This document shows, piece after piece, positions 8,736 to 16,858 of a stretch of DNA of 64,000 nt. The notes beneath the pieces are model-generated. The model did no database searches and was not told where the DNA came from. It saw only the letters and a program-made list of their open reading frames with translations. Where the stretch lies: assembly GCF_030227225.1 (NCBI RefSeq), contig NZ_JASPHQ010000007.1:1-64000 (forward strand), read 5' to 3'. This stretch comes from Corynebacterium rhinophilum. Its GTDB lineage: Bacteria > Actinomycetota > Actinomycetes > Mycobacteriales > Mycobacteriaceae. Numbering within the stretch: position 1 is the stretch's first letter; the number at the start of each line of letters is the position of its first letter. Both the position numbers and the translations under genes were made by a program.

Positions 8736-9404
8736 CTAGCCGCCGTAGGTGGCCGCGGACAGGTACTGCAAAATCGCCTTTACGCGGCGGTTATCCTCGC
8801 TGGGGTCCAGGCGCAGCTTGGTAAAGATATTGGAGACGTGCTTGGCCACCGCAGCATTCGAGAGCACCAGCTCGGCGGCGATGTCCTTATTGGATTTCCC
8901 GCGTGACATCAGCTCCAGGACCTCGCGCTCGCGCGGGCTGAGCTCGCCCAACCCGCTGCGCCCGGAGCGCATGAGTGCCTGCGCCACCGTCGGATCGATG
9001 ACCGTGCCGCCCTGGGCCACCACTTCCAGGCTGGCCAGGAAATCGCGCACCTCAGAGACGCGATCCTTGAGCAGGTACCCGGTGCCCGCATCCGGGGAAT
9101 CAAAAAGTGCTACCGCATACGCCGGTGCCACGTACTGCGATAACACCATCACCGGCAGGCCCGGATAAGCGCGGCGCAGTGCCACCGCCGCCTTCAGTCC
9201 ATCATCGCCCATCTCCGGCGGCATGCGCACATCCGTAATCACCACATCCGGCAACTGGGCACTCAGCTTGCCGATGACTCCCTCCAGCTCCACCGCCGTC
9301 CCCGCCCTGCCCACAATCTCGTGGCCGCGGCGCTCCAAGAGCCCGGCAAGGCCCTCGCGCAGGATCGCGGAGTCATCCGCAATCACAATCCTCAATCCAC
9401 TCAT
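8736..9404 (-). CDS. LuxR/NarL-family response regulator
   Basis: 222 aa. The receiver domain has IVIADDSAILREG with the acidic pocket and VVITDVRMPP with the phospho-accepting Asp near residue 54. The C-terminal LuxR-type HTH is LSPREREVLELMSRGKSNKD followed by IAAELVLSNAAVAKHVSNI. The start at 9404 (MSGLRIV) is preferred over an in-frame ATG at 9452, because it overlaps the kinase stop in an ATGA and fits the domain boundary. It is the partner of the kinase just upstream and probably controls the divergent ABC/FtsX genes, which is inferred from position. Confidence 0.9.
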   Translation of the reverse strand: MSGLRIVIADDSAILREGLAGLLERRGHEIVGRAGTAVELEGVIGKLSAQLPDVVITDVRMPPEMGDDGLKAAVALRRAYPGLPVMVLSQYVAPAYAVALFDSPDAGTGYLLKDRVSEVRDFLASLEVVAQGGTVIDPTVAQALMRSGRSGLGELSPREREVLELMSRGKSNKDIAAELVLSNAAVAKHVSNIFTKLRLDPSEDNRRVKAILQYLSAATYGG

Positions 9405-10099
9405 GCTGATACTCCCGTCTGCCCGCGCTCCAAAAGGAGCGGAATCGTGCACCTTACCCGCGTCGGACCTCCCTCCGGCGAGGACAGCGACATCTCCCCG
9501 CCAAAAGCCGCCAGCCGCTCGGACATGCCGGCAAGCCCGCGCCCCGGCTCCATCCGCGCCCCTCCCGGGCCCTCATCCACCACCGAAATACGCAGGGCCG
9601 CATCCGAGGTGATGAGCACCGAGACCGGCGCGCTCGGTGCATGTTTCGCGGCATTGGTCAGCGCCTCGGTGCCGAAGAAATAACCGCAGGCCAGCACGCT
9701 GGCGGAAAGCCGCGGCAACGGGTGTGGGGCGTAGACGCTGACGTGGGGGCCGTGGGCGGAGGCGGCATCGGCAAGCGCGGCCACCAAACCGTGATCCTGG
9801 AGGACCTGCGGGTGAATCCCGTGCACCGTCGCGCGCAGCGAACGCAGGCCGCGATCCACGTCCTGCTTCGCGGCGGTGAGCAGCTCGGCCTCGGCGCCGG
9901 TGGCATCCAGCAGGGCTTCACCGAGCTTCATGCTTGCCGCCACCAAATATTGCTGCGCGCCATCGTGCAGGTCCCGCTCGATGCGGGCGCGCTCTACCTC
10001 GTAGGCATCCGCAATCGCGCGGCGCGAAGCCGTCAGCTCCGCGATGACCCGCGCCTGCCGCTCCTCATTGCTGGTGGCCTGCTTCTTGCTGAAAAACAC
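9401..10099 (-). CDS. Sensor histidine kinase, soluble HisKA_3 type
   Basis: 232 aa, with only kinase domains. Seen: dimerisation/phospho-acceptor region ERARIERDLHDGAQQYLV with the His near residue 48, N box EALTNAAKHAPS, and G boxes VDEGPGG and GRGLAGMSERL. There is no transmembrane helix or input domain, unlike most kinases of this class (about 350-450 aa), so sensing must come from the cytoplasm or from a partner, perhaps the FtsX exporter. The start GTG at 10099 follows TAGGCT by 7 nt, a leaderless arrangement. It overlaps the response regulator by 4 nt. Confidence 0.85.
   Translation of the reverse strand: MFFSKKQATSNEERQARVIAELTASRRAIADAYEVERARIERDLHDGAQQYLVAASMKLGEALLDATGAEAELLTAAKQDVDRGLRSLRATVHGIHPQVLQDHGLVAALADAASAHGPHVSVYAPHPLPRLSASVLACGYFFGTEALTNAAKHAPSAPVSVLITSDAALRISVVDEGPGGARMEPGRGLAGMSERLAAFGGEMSLSSPEGGPTRVRCTIPLLLERGQTGVSA
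9765..9776 (+). repeat. Dispersed 12-mer GCATCGGCAAGC, first of 11 exact copies found
   Basis: Exact copies (either strand) start at 9765, 14842, 16119, 22933, 38958, 40457, 42275, 45363, 49609, 56933 and 62144. Close variants GCATCGGAAAGC start at 10416, 19121, 23752, 29146, 47815 and 62379. All lie inside coding sequence, in several reading frames (LADA, GIGK, ASAS; LSDA, ASES). Many are flanked by GGGG on the GCATC side. Counted by eye; the list may be incomplete. Confidence 0.7.
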
Positions 10100-10197
10100 G
10101 CCCCCAAGCCTAATCGCGCGCCCCGGGCAGGGGTGAAGCTAGCACTACCCGGAAAGTATCCTTAGCGCTGTAGGAATAGCGCGCCCGGCACGGTGAA
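10100..10197. promoter_or_regulatory. Divergent promoter region, kinase/ABC transporter
   Basis: 98 nt between the kinase and ABC genes. It contains a dyad GCGCT-N8-AGCGC (10165-10182) overlapping TAGGAAT, which could be the response-regulator operator for both directions. Operator function is inferred. Confidence 0.4.
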
Positions 10198-10893
10198 ATG
10201 AACAGCATGACACAGACACTTTCCCTCCACGACATCACGAAGGATTTTGGCGGCGGCCCCGTGCTAGCCGGCATTACCCTGGACATCACCCCAGGCGAGC
10301 TCGTCGCGATCATGGGGCCCTCCGGCTCCGGCAAATCCACGCTGCTGCACTGCATGTCCGGCGTGCTCACGCCCACCGACGGCACCGTGCGCTTCGGCGA
10401 CGCGGACATCTCCACGCTTTCCGATGCCGCCCGCTCCCGCACCCGCCTCCGCCACTTCGGCTTCGTCTTCCAAGACGGCCAGCTTTTGCCGGAACTGACC
10501 AACCTGGACAATGTGGCGCTGCCCGCGATGCTCAACGGCATGGGCCGGCGCGCGGCCCGTTCGAAGGCGCTGTCACTGCTCGACCAGCTGGGGCTCGGCG
10601 ATCTCGCGGAGCGCCGCCCCGCCCAAGTATCCGGCGGCCAAGCCCAGCGCGTGACCATCGCCCGCTCCCTCGTGGCCAACCCCGGCGTCGTCTTTGCCGA
10701 TGAGCCCACCGGCGCCCTCGACCAAGCCACCGGCCACGAGGTCATGCAGATGCTGACCACCACCGTGCGCCAATCCGGCGCCAGCCTGGTCATGGTCACC
10801 CATGACCCCAAGGTGGCGGACTGGATGCAGCGCCGCGTGGAAATCCGCGACGGCATCATCCACGATGACCGCCGCCTGGGGGTGCAGCCATGA
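10198..10893 (+). CDS. ABC transporter ATP-binding protein (MacB/LolD type)
   Basis: 231 aa. Walker A GPSGSGKST near residue 42, Q-loop FQDGQLLPELTN, ABC signature VSGGQAQR near 144, Walker B VVFADEPTGALD and a switch His in VTHDPK. Closest in type to ATPases that partner FtsX/MacB permeases exporting peptides or toxic compounds. The start may be the ATG at 10198 or the one at 10207 (MTQTL). It overlaps the permease by 4 nt. Divergence from a two-component system resembles detoxification modules such as HrtAB/ChrSA in corynebacteria, but substrate identity cannot be assigned. Confidence 0.9.
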   Translation: MNSMTQTLSLHDITKDFGGGPVLAGITLDITPGELVAIMGPSGSGKSTLLHCMSGVLTPTDGTVRFGDADISTLSDAARSRTRLRHFGFVFQDGQLLPELTNLDNVALPAMLNGMGRRAARSKALSLLDQLGLGDLAERRPAQVSGGQAQRVTIARSLVANPGVVFADEPTGALDQATGHEVMQMLTTTVRQSGASLVMVTHDPKVADWMQRRVEIRDGIIHDDRRLGVQP

Positions 10894-12290
10894 ATACCGC
10901 GACCCTAGTCCTCAGCCTCCAACGCGAATCCGTCCGCGCCCGCTCCGGTGCGGGCATTGTCAGCGTGCTGGCCATCGTGAGCCTGACGCTGGGTTCTGCC
11001 ATCGCCTTTCTCGTCGCCGGCGGCACCTGGATGTTCTGGCAGCGCGTTCATCACCCAGAAGACGCCGTGCCCGCCCTGCGCGCCGCCGCCGGCGAAAACC
11101 CGGAAAACTACTTCATGCCCTGGTTCGTCCTCGCGCTCATGGCCTGCGCCTTCATCGTTCCCGCACTCTTCAACCTGACCGCGCAGGCCGCCGTCCTCGG
11201 CGCCTCCGGCCGGGAACAGCGCCTGTCCACCCTCCGCCTTTTGGGCCTAAGCTCCCACCAGGTCGAGCGCATGGCCGCCGTGGAGACCGGCATCCAAGCC
11301 CTCATCGGCATCGTGCTGGGCTGGCTCATCAGCGTGCTCATCGCCCCCGTCTTCGCGCACGTGAAATTCCAGGACTGCCCCGTCGCCTTCGAGGAAATCA
11401 TCTTGCCCTGGTGGGGATACCTCGCGGTGGCCGCAGTCCTTTTCCTCCTCGCCCTCGCCGCGGCCCTTGCTGGCATGTGGCGCGTGCGCGTCAGCCCCCT
11501 CGGCGTGGCTAAACGCCAGATGCCCGCCGCTTTCCGATGGTGGCGCCTCATCGCCTTCCTCCTCATCGTCACCGTCGGCGGTGTCCTGCTCAAAGGCCAA
11601 TCCGGCCCACCCGAAATCTCCATGGCCGTCCCGCTCTTCGCGGTGATCATGAGCATCAACCTGGTCGCGCCCTACCTCCTGCAAATCGGCGCGCGCCTTT
11701 TGGCTTTGCTCCCGGGCACCGCACACCTCGTAGCCTGCCAGCGCGTGGGCGCCAACGCCCGCCGCGCCTGGCGGCAAAGCGCGGCCATCGGCTTCTTCGG
11801 CTTCCTCGCCGGCTTCCTGATGGGCTCGCCCAATGGCACCGATGCGCTTGCCACCGCGATGAAAGAAGAACAAGAAACGGGCATCGTGTTCCGAGACGTC
11901 TCCACCGGGGTCGTCCTGACCTTGCTCTTCGGCTTCGCGCTGACCAGCATGTCCATCTTCCTCGGCCAAGTATCATCAGCCTTCGAGGACAAAGAACTCA
12001 TCCGCTCCCTCGACCTGATGGGCGTGCCGCGCCGCTTCCAATTCCGCACGAACACCCTCGCCGTGATGGGACCCATCGTCGCGCTCAGTATCTTCGGTTT
12101 CCTCTTCGGTGCCGGCATCGCCGGCATAATGTTCTTGAGCATCGTCTGGGACGAAGGCGTCGACCTCGCCGGGAGGCTCCTCATTTCCTTCAGCTTCCTC
12201 GCCGTGGGCTGGGCGGTGACCTTCCTCGCCATCGCGCTCGTCGAGCCCCTGCGCGGCCACGTTCTCCGCAGCGGCCGCCGCAAGGAATAG
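10890..12290 (+). CDS. FtsX-like ABC transporter permease
   Basis: 466 aa with about ten hydrophobic segments, for instance FMPWFVLALMACAFIVPALF and ALIGIVLGWLISVLIAPVFA, arranged as two FtsX-like halves; this is larger than the four-helix MacB/HrtB proteins. The segment LRLLGLSSHQVERMAAVETG after the second helix is typical of FtsX domains. It overlaps the ATPase gene in ATGA, so the pair is translated together. It probably extrudes an envelope-active compound or heme-like molecule under control of the neighbouring two-component system (inference). Confidence 0.85.
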   Translation: MNTATLVLSLQRESVRARSGAGIVSVLAIVSLTLGSAIAFLVAGGTWMFWQRVHHPEDAVPALRAAAGENPENYFMPWFVLALMACAFIVPALFNLTAQAAVLGASGREQRLSTLRLLGLSSHQVERMAAVETGIQALIGIVLGWLISVLIAPVFAHVKFQDCPVAFEEIILPWWGYLAVAAVLFLLALAAALAGMWRVRVSPLGVAKRQMPAAFRWWRLIAFLLIVTVGGVLLKGQSGPPEISMAVPLFAVIMSINLVAPYLLQIGARLLALLPGTAHLVACQRVGANARRAWRQSAAIGFFGFLAGFLMGSPNGTDALATAMKEEQETGIVFRDVSTGVVLTLLFGFALTSMSIFLGQVSSAFEDKELIRSLDLMGVPRRFQFRTNTLAVMGPIVALSIFGFLFGAGIAGIMFLSIVWDEGVDLAGRLLISFSFLAVGWAVTFLAIALVEPLRGHVLRSGRRKE

Positions 12291-12349
12291 CCGGTTTCCG
12301 GTGGCTGCGCTGGGCCTTGCGCCGGTCAGCTGTTGCGCCGGGCCTTGCT

Positions 12350-13180
12350 CTAACGCCGCGCGCCTTCATGCCGCCACAAGCGGTGCCACTGCCACGGCGG
12401 CCGCGCAAAGGGGCGCTTATTCTTTGCCGTGGCCATTACTTGCTGCACCACGAAATCCGGGTAGTGGTCAATCGTCGTCGCGGTGAAGTGGAGGGGCTTC
12501 CAGCCGCGATGGACGGCATCGTTAAGCTTGTGCCTGTCCAACTCAAACTGGCGGCGGTTTTCGCCCCGGTGGTAGGCGTAGCCATCGACCTCGATGGCAA
12601 TCTTGTGCTCCTTAATCACCAGATCCCAGTGGTAGGGGCCTATTTTTATGTTGTTCTGGACCGTGAAGTGCGGCGCGAGGGAGCGCGTTAACTGGCGCTC
12701 CGGCACGCTATCCGTGCCGATGATCGCCCTGTCCAACGCACGCTTTACCGGCCGCGGAAACCGCTGGTAGTCCAGCTTATTCAGCTCTAGCCGTTGGAGT
12801 CCGTCCTTGCCGGAGTAGAAGTCCTCGAGAAAAGCGACCGCATCATCCTCCGGCATCGCCTCGACCGCCTGTAGCGGATTGCACACGGTGACGCCGTCCC
12901 AGGTCAACGCGCCCTTCGGCCGGGCGCGGCGCGAAGTGAAGTACTTACTCGACGGCAGTGATGAGCTGCGCAGGAACTCCAGCGGAAAGCGCAGCGGCTT
13001 TTCGACGTGCTTGAGTGCGGCCGAGTAGCCGTCGAGCGCGCAATCCGGCCATTGCTCGCTCATGATGCGCGCGAGCTGGTTCGGCGTCGGCTCCTCTGAC
13101 AGGCAGAAGCCGTTCGCAATCCGGACGGCCCCTTGGCGTACCGCTTGTTGAGCGGCACTTTTCCCCCGAAAAATCTCCAT
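12350..13180 (-). CDS. DUF559-domain protein (Vsr-like endonuclease fold), possible AbiEi-like N-terminus
   Basis: 276 aa. The C-terminal third has IGPYHWDLVIKEHKIAIEVD, then GYAYHRGENRRQFELDRHKL and GWKPLHFTA, matching DUF559/Vsr-like PD-(D/E)xK nuclease folds (D...EVD...). The N-terminal half, with NPLQAVEAMP, resembles the AbiEi-type regions often fused to DUF559 in actinobacteria; the role is unknown. The ORF extends upstream to 13306, but the ATG at 13180 is preferred because GAGGGA precedes it by about six bases. It is convergent with the FtsX gene. Confidence 0.7.
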   Translation of the reverse strand: MEIFRGKSAAQQAVRQGAVRIANGFCLSEEPTPNQLARIMSEQWPDCALDGYSAALKHVEKPLRFPLEFLRSSSLPSSKYFTSRRARPKGALTWDGVTVCNPLQAVEAMPEDDAVAFLEDFYSGKDGLQRLELNKLDYQRFPRPVKRALDRAIIGTDSVPERQLTRSLAPHFTVQNNIKIGPYHWDLVIKEHKIAIEVDGYAYHRGENRRQFELDRHKLNDAVHRGWKPLHFTATTIDHYPDFVVQQVMATAKNKRPFARPPWQWHRLWRHEGARR

Positions 13181-13440
13181 TCGTATCCCTCGATCCCCCG
13201 AAACGAAGGTTGTGTGGCCCGTTTTGGCGGTTTGTTGGCGTGTTTTGCGGCGGGCTGCTGGTGTTTGGGCCCGTGTTTGATGCGTTTTAACAAATAGTGG
13301 CCGCAAACCCCACGGTTTCCGTGGCCTATTTGCAAAAACGCATCAGCTGGGCGCCAAAAGGGTCACTTGGGCGCCACAGCAGGCTTCTTTGCCGCGAAAA
13401 ACCCGCGACCAAATCCCCGCAGCCCCCGAAACCCAGTAGC
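13181..13440. other. Intergenic region between DUF559 gene and ppa
   Basis: No gene is seen. It contains a near-direct repeat GGGCGCCAAAAGGGTCACTT/GGGCGCCA at about 13349-13376 and a T/G-rich strand stretch at 13205-13290. It should hold the promoter of the DUF559 gene and the 3' end signals of ppa. Confidence 0.35.
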
Positions 13441-13914
13441 CTACTTCAGGCGAGCCTTGGCCTCTTCCAGAATCTTCTCGGCCTCGGCCTTGTCGCCCCA
13501 GCCGGAGCCGGAAACTTCCTTGTTGGGCTCGAGGTCCTTGTAGTGGACGAAGAAGTGCTCGATTTCGTCCTTGATGTGCTGTTCCACATCGTCGATGTCC
13601 TGGTAGCGCTCCCAGCGCGGGTCATCGATGACGGCGAGCAGCTTGTCGTCGCCGCCGGCCTCATCGGTCATCTTGAACACGCCGACGATGCGGGCCTCAA
13701 CGATGACACCGGGGAAAACGGGCTCGGGGAGGATGACGAGGGCGTCGAGGGGATCGCCGTCTTCGCCAAGCGTGTGGTCGATGAAGCCGTAGTCGGCGGG
13801 GTAGGTCGTTGGGGTGAACAAGTAGCGGTCTAGGTAGACCTTGCCGGACTCGTGGTCCACCTCGTACTTATTGCGGGAGCCCTTTGGGATTTCAATGGTT
13901 ACTTCAACGCTCAC
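13441..13914 (-). CDS. ppa: Inorganic pyrophosphatase
   Basis: 157 aa, the normal length of bacterial family I PPases. It hydrolyses cytoplasmic pyrophosphate. Seen: [38 protein letters not shown] with the metal-binding Asp cluster (DGDPLD, conserved D...D...D), and [20 protein letters not shown]. The start is GTG at 13914 (MSVEVTIE), because GGAGGA lies seven bases upstream; an ATG at 13929 is in frame but would place that Shine-Dalgarno inside the gene. It diverges from dacB, as in mycobacteria (Rv3628/Rv3627c region). Confidence 0.95.
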   Translation of the reverse strand: MSVEVTIEIPKGSRNKYEVDHESGKVYLDRYLFTPTTYPADYGFIDHTLGEDGDPLDALVILPEPVFPGVIVEARIVGVFKMTDEAGGDDKLLAVIDDPRWERYQDIDDVEQHIKDEIEHFFVHYKDLEPNKEVSGSGWGDKAEAEKILEEAKARLK

Positions 13915-13996
13915 AGTGGTGTCCTCCATGTGGGATTGGGTATTAATTACTGTCAATAGTCTAGCGCGTCGCCCATCCGCGCTAGGGTTAGTGGCG

Positions 13997-15283
13997 ATGA
14001 AAGCTAAGAAGGTTTGGTGGTCAGTAACCGCGCTGGTGGTCACGGCGGCGGTCGGGGGTACGGCTGCGCTGGGGGTTAGCATCCAGCGCGAGTACGGCGA
14101 TCTTTCGCATGGCGAGGCCGAAACGGTGCAGGCCCCGGAAAATCCCCTGCAGCTGGCTAAGGCGCAGGACGTGGACTTTGCGGCGCTCAGCGCAAAGCTC
14201 GATGAGCTGGGCAAGAGCGAGGATTTGGCTACCTTTGGCGGGCAGGTAATCGATAGTGAGACCGGCACGGTGGTCTGGGAGAGTGATGAGGATAAGGCGC
14301 TGACCCCGGCTTCGTCGACGAAGGTGCTGACCACCGCCGCGGCAACGCTGGCCCTGGATGAGTCGAAGCGGATTACTACCAAGGTCTACCGCGGCAAGGA
14401 CCCGAACAATGTGGTGATCAAGGCGGCTGGCGATGTCTGGATGACCAACGAGCAGCTCGATGACCTGGCGGATCAGATTAAAAAGACCGGCACCCAGGTG
14501 GCGGGCGTGTACATCGATACCTCCGCGTGGGCGGGCGAGCCGCAGGCGCCGGGCTGGGATCCGGAAAACGTCGACGAGGGTTTCGTCGCGCCCATGGAGC
14601 CGGCCATGTTGTACGGCGGGCGCATGGGCGCTACGGAGGGCGATGTGCCGCGCAGCCACACCCCGGCCCTCGATGTTGCGGGCGAGCTGGCCAAACGCCT
14701 GGGCACGGATAAATTCGCCCCCGGCACGGTGACGGAAGGCACAGAGCAGCTGGCCAGCGTTGAGTCGGATCCCCTAGGCGAGCGCGCGCTGGAGATGGTG
14801 CGGCATTCCGATAACGTCATGGCGGAGGCTATTGCCCGCGAGCTTGCCGATGCCCGCGGCAAAAACCCCAGCTTCCAAGCAGGTACCCAAGCCACGCTGG
14901 ACGTGCTGCGCGAGCACGGGTTCGATGTCAGCGGCGTGGATATCAAGGACAACTCGGGCCTTTCTGTAGATAACCGGTTGAGCGCGAGCGTGCTGGCGGA
15001 GATTGTTAACGGCGCGGTCGAGGATCCGCAGCTGCGCCCCTTGGCGGCGTATCTGCCGGTCGCAGGAGGAGACGGAACGCTGCACGAGCGCTACGGGGAG
15101 TCAGCGGCGCGCGGATTTGTCCGCGCGAAGACCGGCACGTTGACGGGGGTATCCGCGCTGGCGGGCACCGCGCAGGGCCAATCCGGGCGCGTGTATTCCT
15201 TTGCGTTCTTGGTCAATGATGGCGAGATTATGGCGGCGCGTGCGGCCCAAGATGACCTTGCCGCGGCGCTGCACGAGTTCTAA
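13997..15283 (+). CDS. dacB: D-alanyl-D-alanine carboxypeptidase/endopeptidase, PBP4 (S13) family
   Basis: 428 aa. An N-terminal signal anchor ([17 protein letters not shown]) sends it outside the membrane, where it trims peptidoglycan stem peptides. Penicillin-binding motifs are SSTK (in [10 protein letters not shown]), SDN (in [11 protein letters not shown]) and KTG (in [10 protein letters not shown]). The stretch from about residue 185 to 280 corresponds to the inserted domain of S13 enzymes. The start could also be GTG at 13991. tilS begins directly after its stop, so they form one operon. Confidence 0.9.
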   Translation: MKAKKVWWSVTALVVTAAVGGTAALGVSIQREYGDLSHGEAETVQAPENPLQLAKAQDVDFAALSAKLDELGKSEDLATFGGQVIDSETGTVVWESDEDKALTPASSTKVLTTAAATLALDESKRITTKVYRGKDPNNVVIKAAGDVWMTNEQLDDLADQIKKTGTQVAGVYIDTSAWAGEPQAPGWDPENVDEGFVAPMEPAMLYGGRMGATEGDVPRSHTPALDVAGELAKRLGTDKFAPGTVTEGTEQLASVESDPLGERALEMVRHSDNVMAEAIARELADARGKNPSFQAGTQATLDVLREHGFDVSGVDIKDNSGLSVDNRLSASVLAEIVNGAVEDPQLRPLAAYLPVAGGDGTLHERYGESAARGFVRAKTGTLTGVSALAGTAQGQSGRVYSFAFLVNDGEIMAARAAQDDLAAALHEF

Positions 15284-16246
15284 ATGAGTCCACAGCCTGG
15301 AGTAACGCCGTTTTGGCCGCGGGTCTCGCCGCACTTTTTGAGCTGCCGGCGAGCGGTCCGCGCGGCGAAGATGGGCCACGCCGTGGCGGTGGGGCTATCC
15401 GGCGGCGCGGATTCTTTAGCGCTGTGCGCGGCGATGATCGCGGAGGGCCACGACGTAATCGCATTATGCGTGGATCACGGCTTGCAAGACGGTTCGCGTG
15501 AGCAGGCAGAGAAGGCCGCTCGGCAAGCAGAGAGTTTGGGTGCGCGGGCACGAGTGCTCGCAGTGCAAGTGCCGGACAAAGGGGGGAATTCGCTGGAAGC
15601 GGTGGCTCGGCAAGAGCGCTACCGAGCGATGTCCGCGGCCGCACGCGGGGGAGAAGGGCCGCTGGAGATTGCCGTGGCGCATACGGCCGATGACCAGGCG
15701 GAAACGCTCCTTTTTGGCGCTCTGCGCGGGCGGGTGGCCGGCATGCCGGAGCGGGCAATAGTGGAAGGCGCGCGCGTGGTGCGGCCATTCCTTCAAGTGC
15801 GCCGTGCCGATACGGAGGGTGCGTGCGCGGAGCTGGGGCTGGACGTGTGGCAGGACCCGCAGAACGCGGATACGGATTTTCGGCGGGTAGCGCTGCGCCG
15901 GGAGATCATCCCAGAGTTGTCGCGGGTTATCGGCGGTGATGCGGTACCGGCGTTGGCGCAGGCGGCGATGGATACCGCGCGCGATGAAGAATACCTCGCC
16001 ACGCCGGCCACCGCGGACTGTGCGGAATTGGCCGCGCTGCCGGAGCCGCGGCGCCGACGCGCTATTGCAGCCTGGCTCATCGAGCGGGGAGTGAAGGTGA
16101 CGAGGGAGGGGATCGGGGGCATCGGCAAGCTGTGTACCAACTGGCACGGACAAGGGCCGGTGGCTGTGAGTTCGGCGCGGCAGGCGGGGCAGAGGTTGGA
16201 AGTAGCACGTATAGGTGGCAAACTGGCACTATTGTCTGGTCATTAA
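15284..16246 (+). CDS. tilS: tRNA(Ile)-lysidine synthetase
   Basis: 320 aa. It modifies the wobble C of tRNA-Ile(CAU) to lysidine using ATP and lysine. The PP-loop LSGGADSLAL is at about residues 38-47, with CVDHGLQDGS and the region VAHTADDQAETLLF also typical. Length is that of the short actinobacterial form. The ATG directly follows the dacB TAA with no gap. From memory the mycobacterial order dacB-tilS-hpt is the same. One copy of the dispersed 12-mer (16119-16130) lies in it, read as GIGKL. Confidence 0.93.
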   Translation: MSPQPGVTPFWPRVSPHFLSCRRAVRAAKMGHAVAVGLSGGADSLALCAAMIAEGHDVIALCVDHGLQDGSREQAEKAARQAESLGARARVLAVQVPDKGGNSLEAVARQERYRAMSAAARGGEGPLEIAVAHTADDQAETLLFGALRGRVAGMPERAIVEGARVVRPFLQVRRADTEGACAELGLDVWQDPQNADTDFRRVALRREIIPELSRVIGGDAVPALAQAAMDTARDEEYLATPATADCAELAALPEPRRRRAIAAWLIERGVKVTREGIGGIGKLCTNWHGQGPVAVSSARQAGQRLEVARIGGKLALLSGH

Positions 16247-16258
16247 AGGAGCGCACAC

Positions 16259-16846
16259 GTGCACGACAAGAAAGACTTCGCCGTCCCCGCAAACCGCTAC
16301 GGAGACGATGTAGAAGCAATCCTCATCACGGAAGAGGAAATCAAAGACCGCGTCCAGCAGCTGGCGGATGCGGTGTCTGAGAAATATGCCGACGCTGAGC
16401 AAGACCTGCTTTTGGTCTGCGTATTAAAGGGTGCGGCCTTTTTCCTGACGGACTTCGCGCGCAAGCTATCCATCCCCTCGGAGCTGGAGTTTATGGCCGT
16501 CTCCTCGTACGGCGCCTCCACGTCTTCTTCTGGGGTGGTGCGCATCTTGAAGGACTTGGACCGCGATATTGCCGGGCGCGATGTGGTCATTGTGGAGGAC
16601 ATCATCGACTCGGGCCTGACGCTATCCTGGCTCATTCGCAACCTGCGGGGGCGCAACCCGAAGTCGCTCAATGTGGTGACCTTGTTGCGCAAGCCGGAAG
16701 TGGTAAAGGCGCAGATCGATCTGCTCGATGTGGGCTTTGATATCCCCAATGAGTTCGTCATTGGCTATGGCCTTGACTACGCGGAACGCTACCGCGACCT
16801 GCCCTTTGTGGGCACCCTTCACCCTGATGTCTATACCACCAACTAA
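16259..16846 (+). CDS. hpt: Hypoxanthine(-guanine) phosphoribosyltransferase
   Basis: 195 aa. Purine salvage: converts hypoxanthine or guanine plus PRPP to IMP or GMP. Seen: [16 protein letters not shown], the flexible loop around [11 protein letters not shown], the PRPP-binding motif [14 protein letters not shown] near residues 101-114, and the purine-binding end [18 protein letters not shown]. The start is GTG at 16259, after AAAGGA. It lies 12 nt after tilS in the same operon. Its stop codon is part of the -10 box for ftsH. Confidence 0.95.
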   Translation: MHDKKDFAVPANRYGDDVEAILITEEEIKDRVQQLADAVSEKYADAEQDLLLVCVLKGAAFFLTDFARKLSIPSELEFMAVSSYGASTSSSGVVRILKDLDRDIAGRDVVIVEDIIDSGLTLSWLIRNLRGRNPKSLNVVTLLRKPEVVKAQIDLLDVGFDIPNEFVIGYGLDYAERYRDLPFVGTLHPDVYTTN

Positions 16847-16849
16847 AAT
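16844..16849 (+). promoter_or_regulatory. -10 box of ftsH
   Basis: TAAAAT overlaps the hpt stop and lies nine bases before the ftsH ATG. No Shine-Dalgarno is present, which suggests a leaderless transcript in addition to any read-through from hpt. Confidence 0.5.
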
Positions 16850-16858
16850 CGCGCAGTA

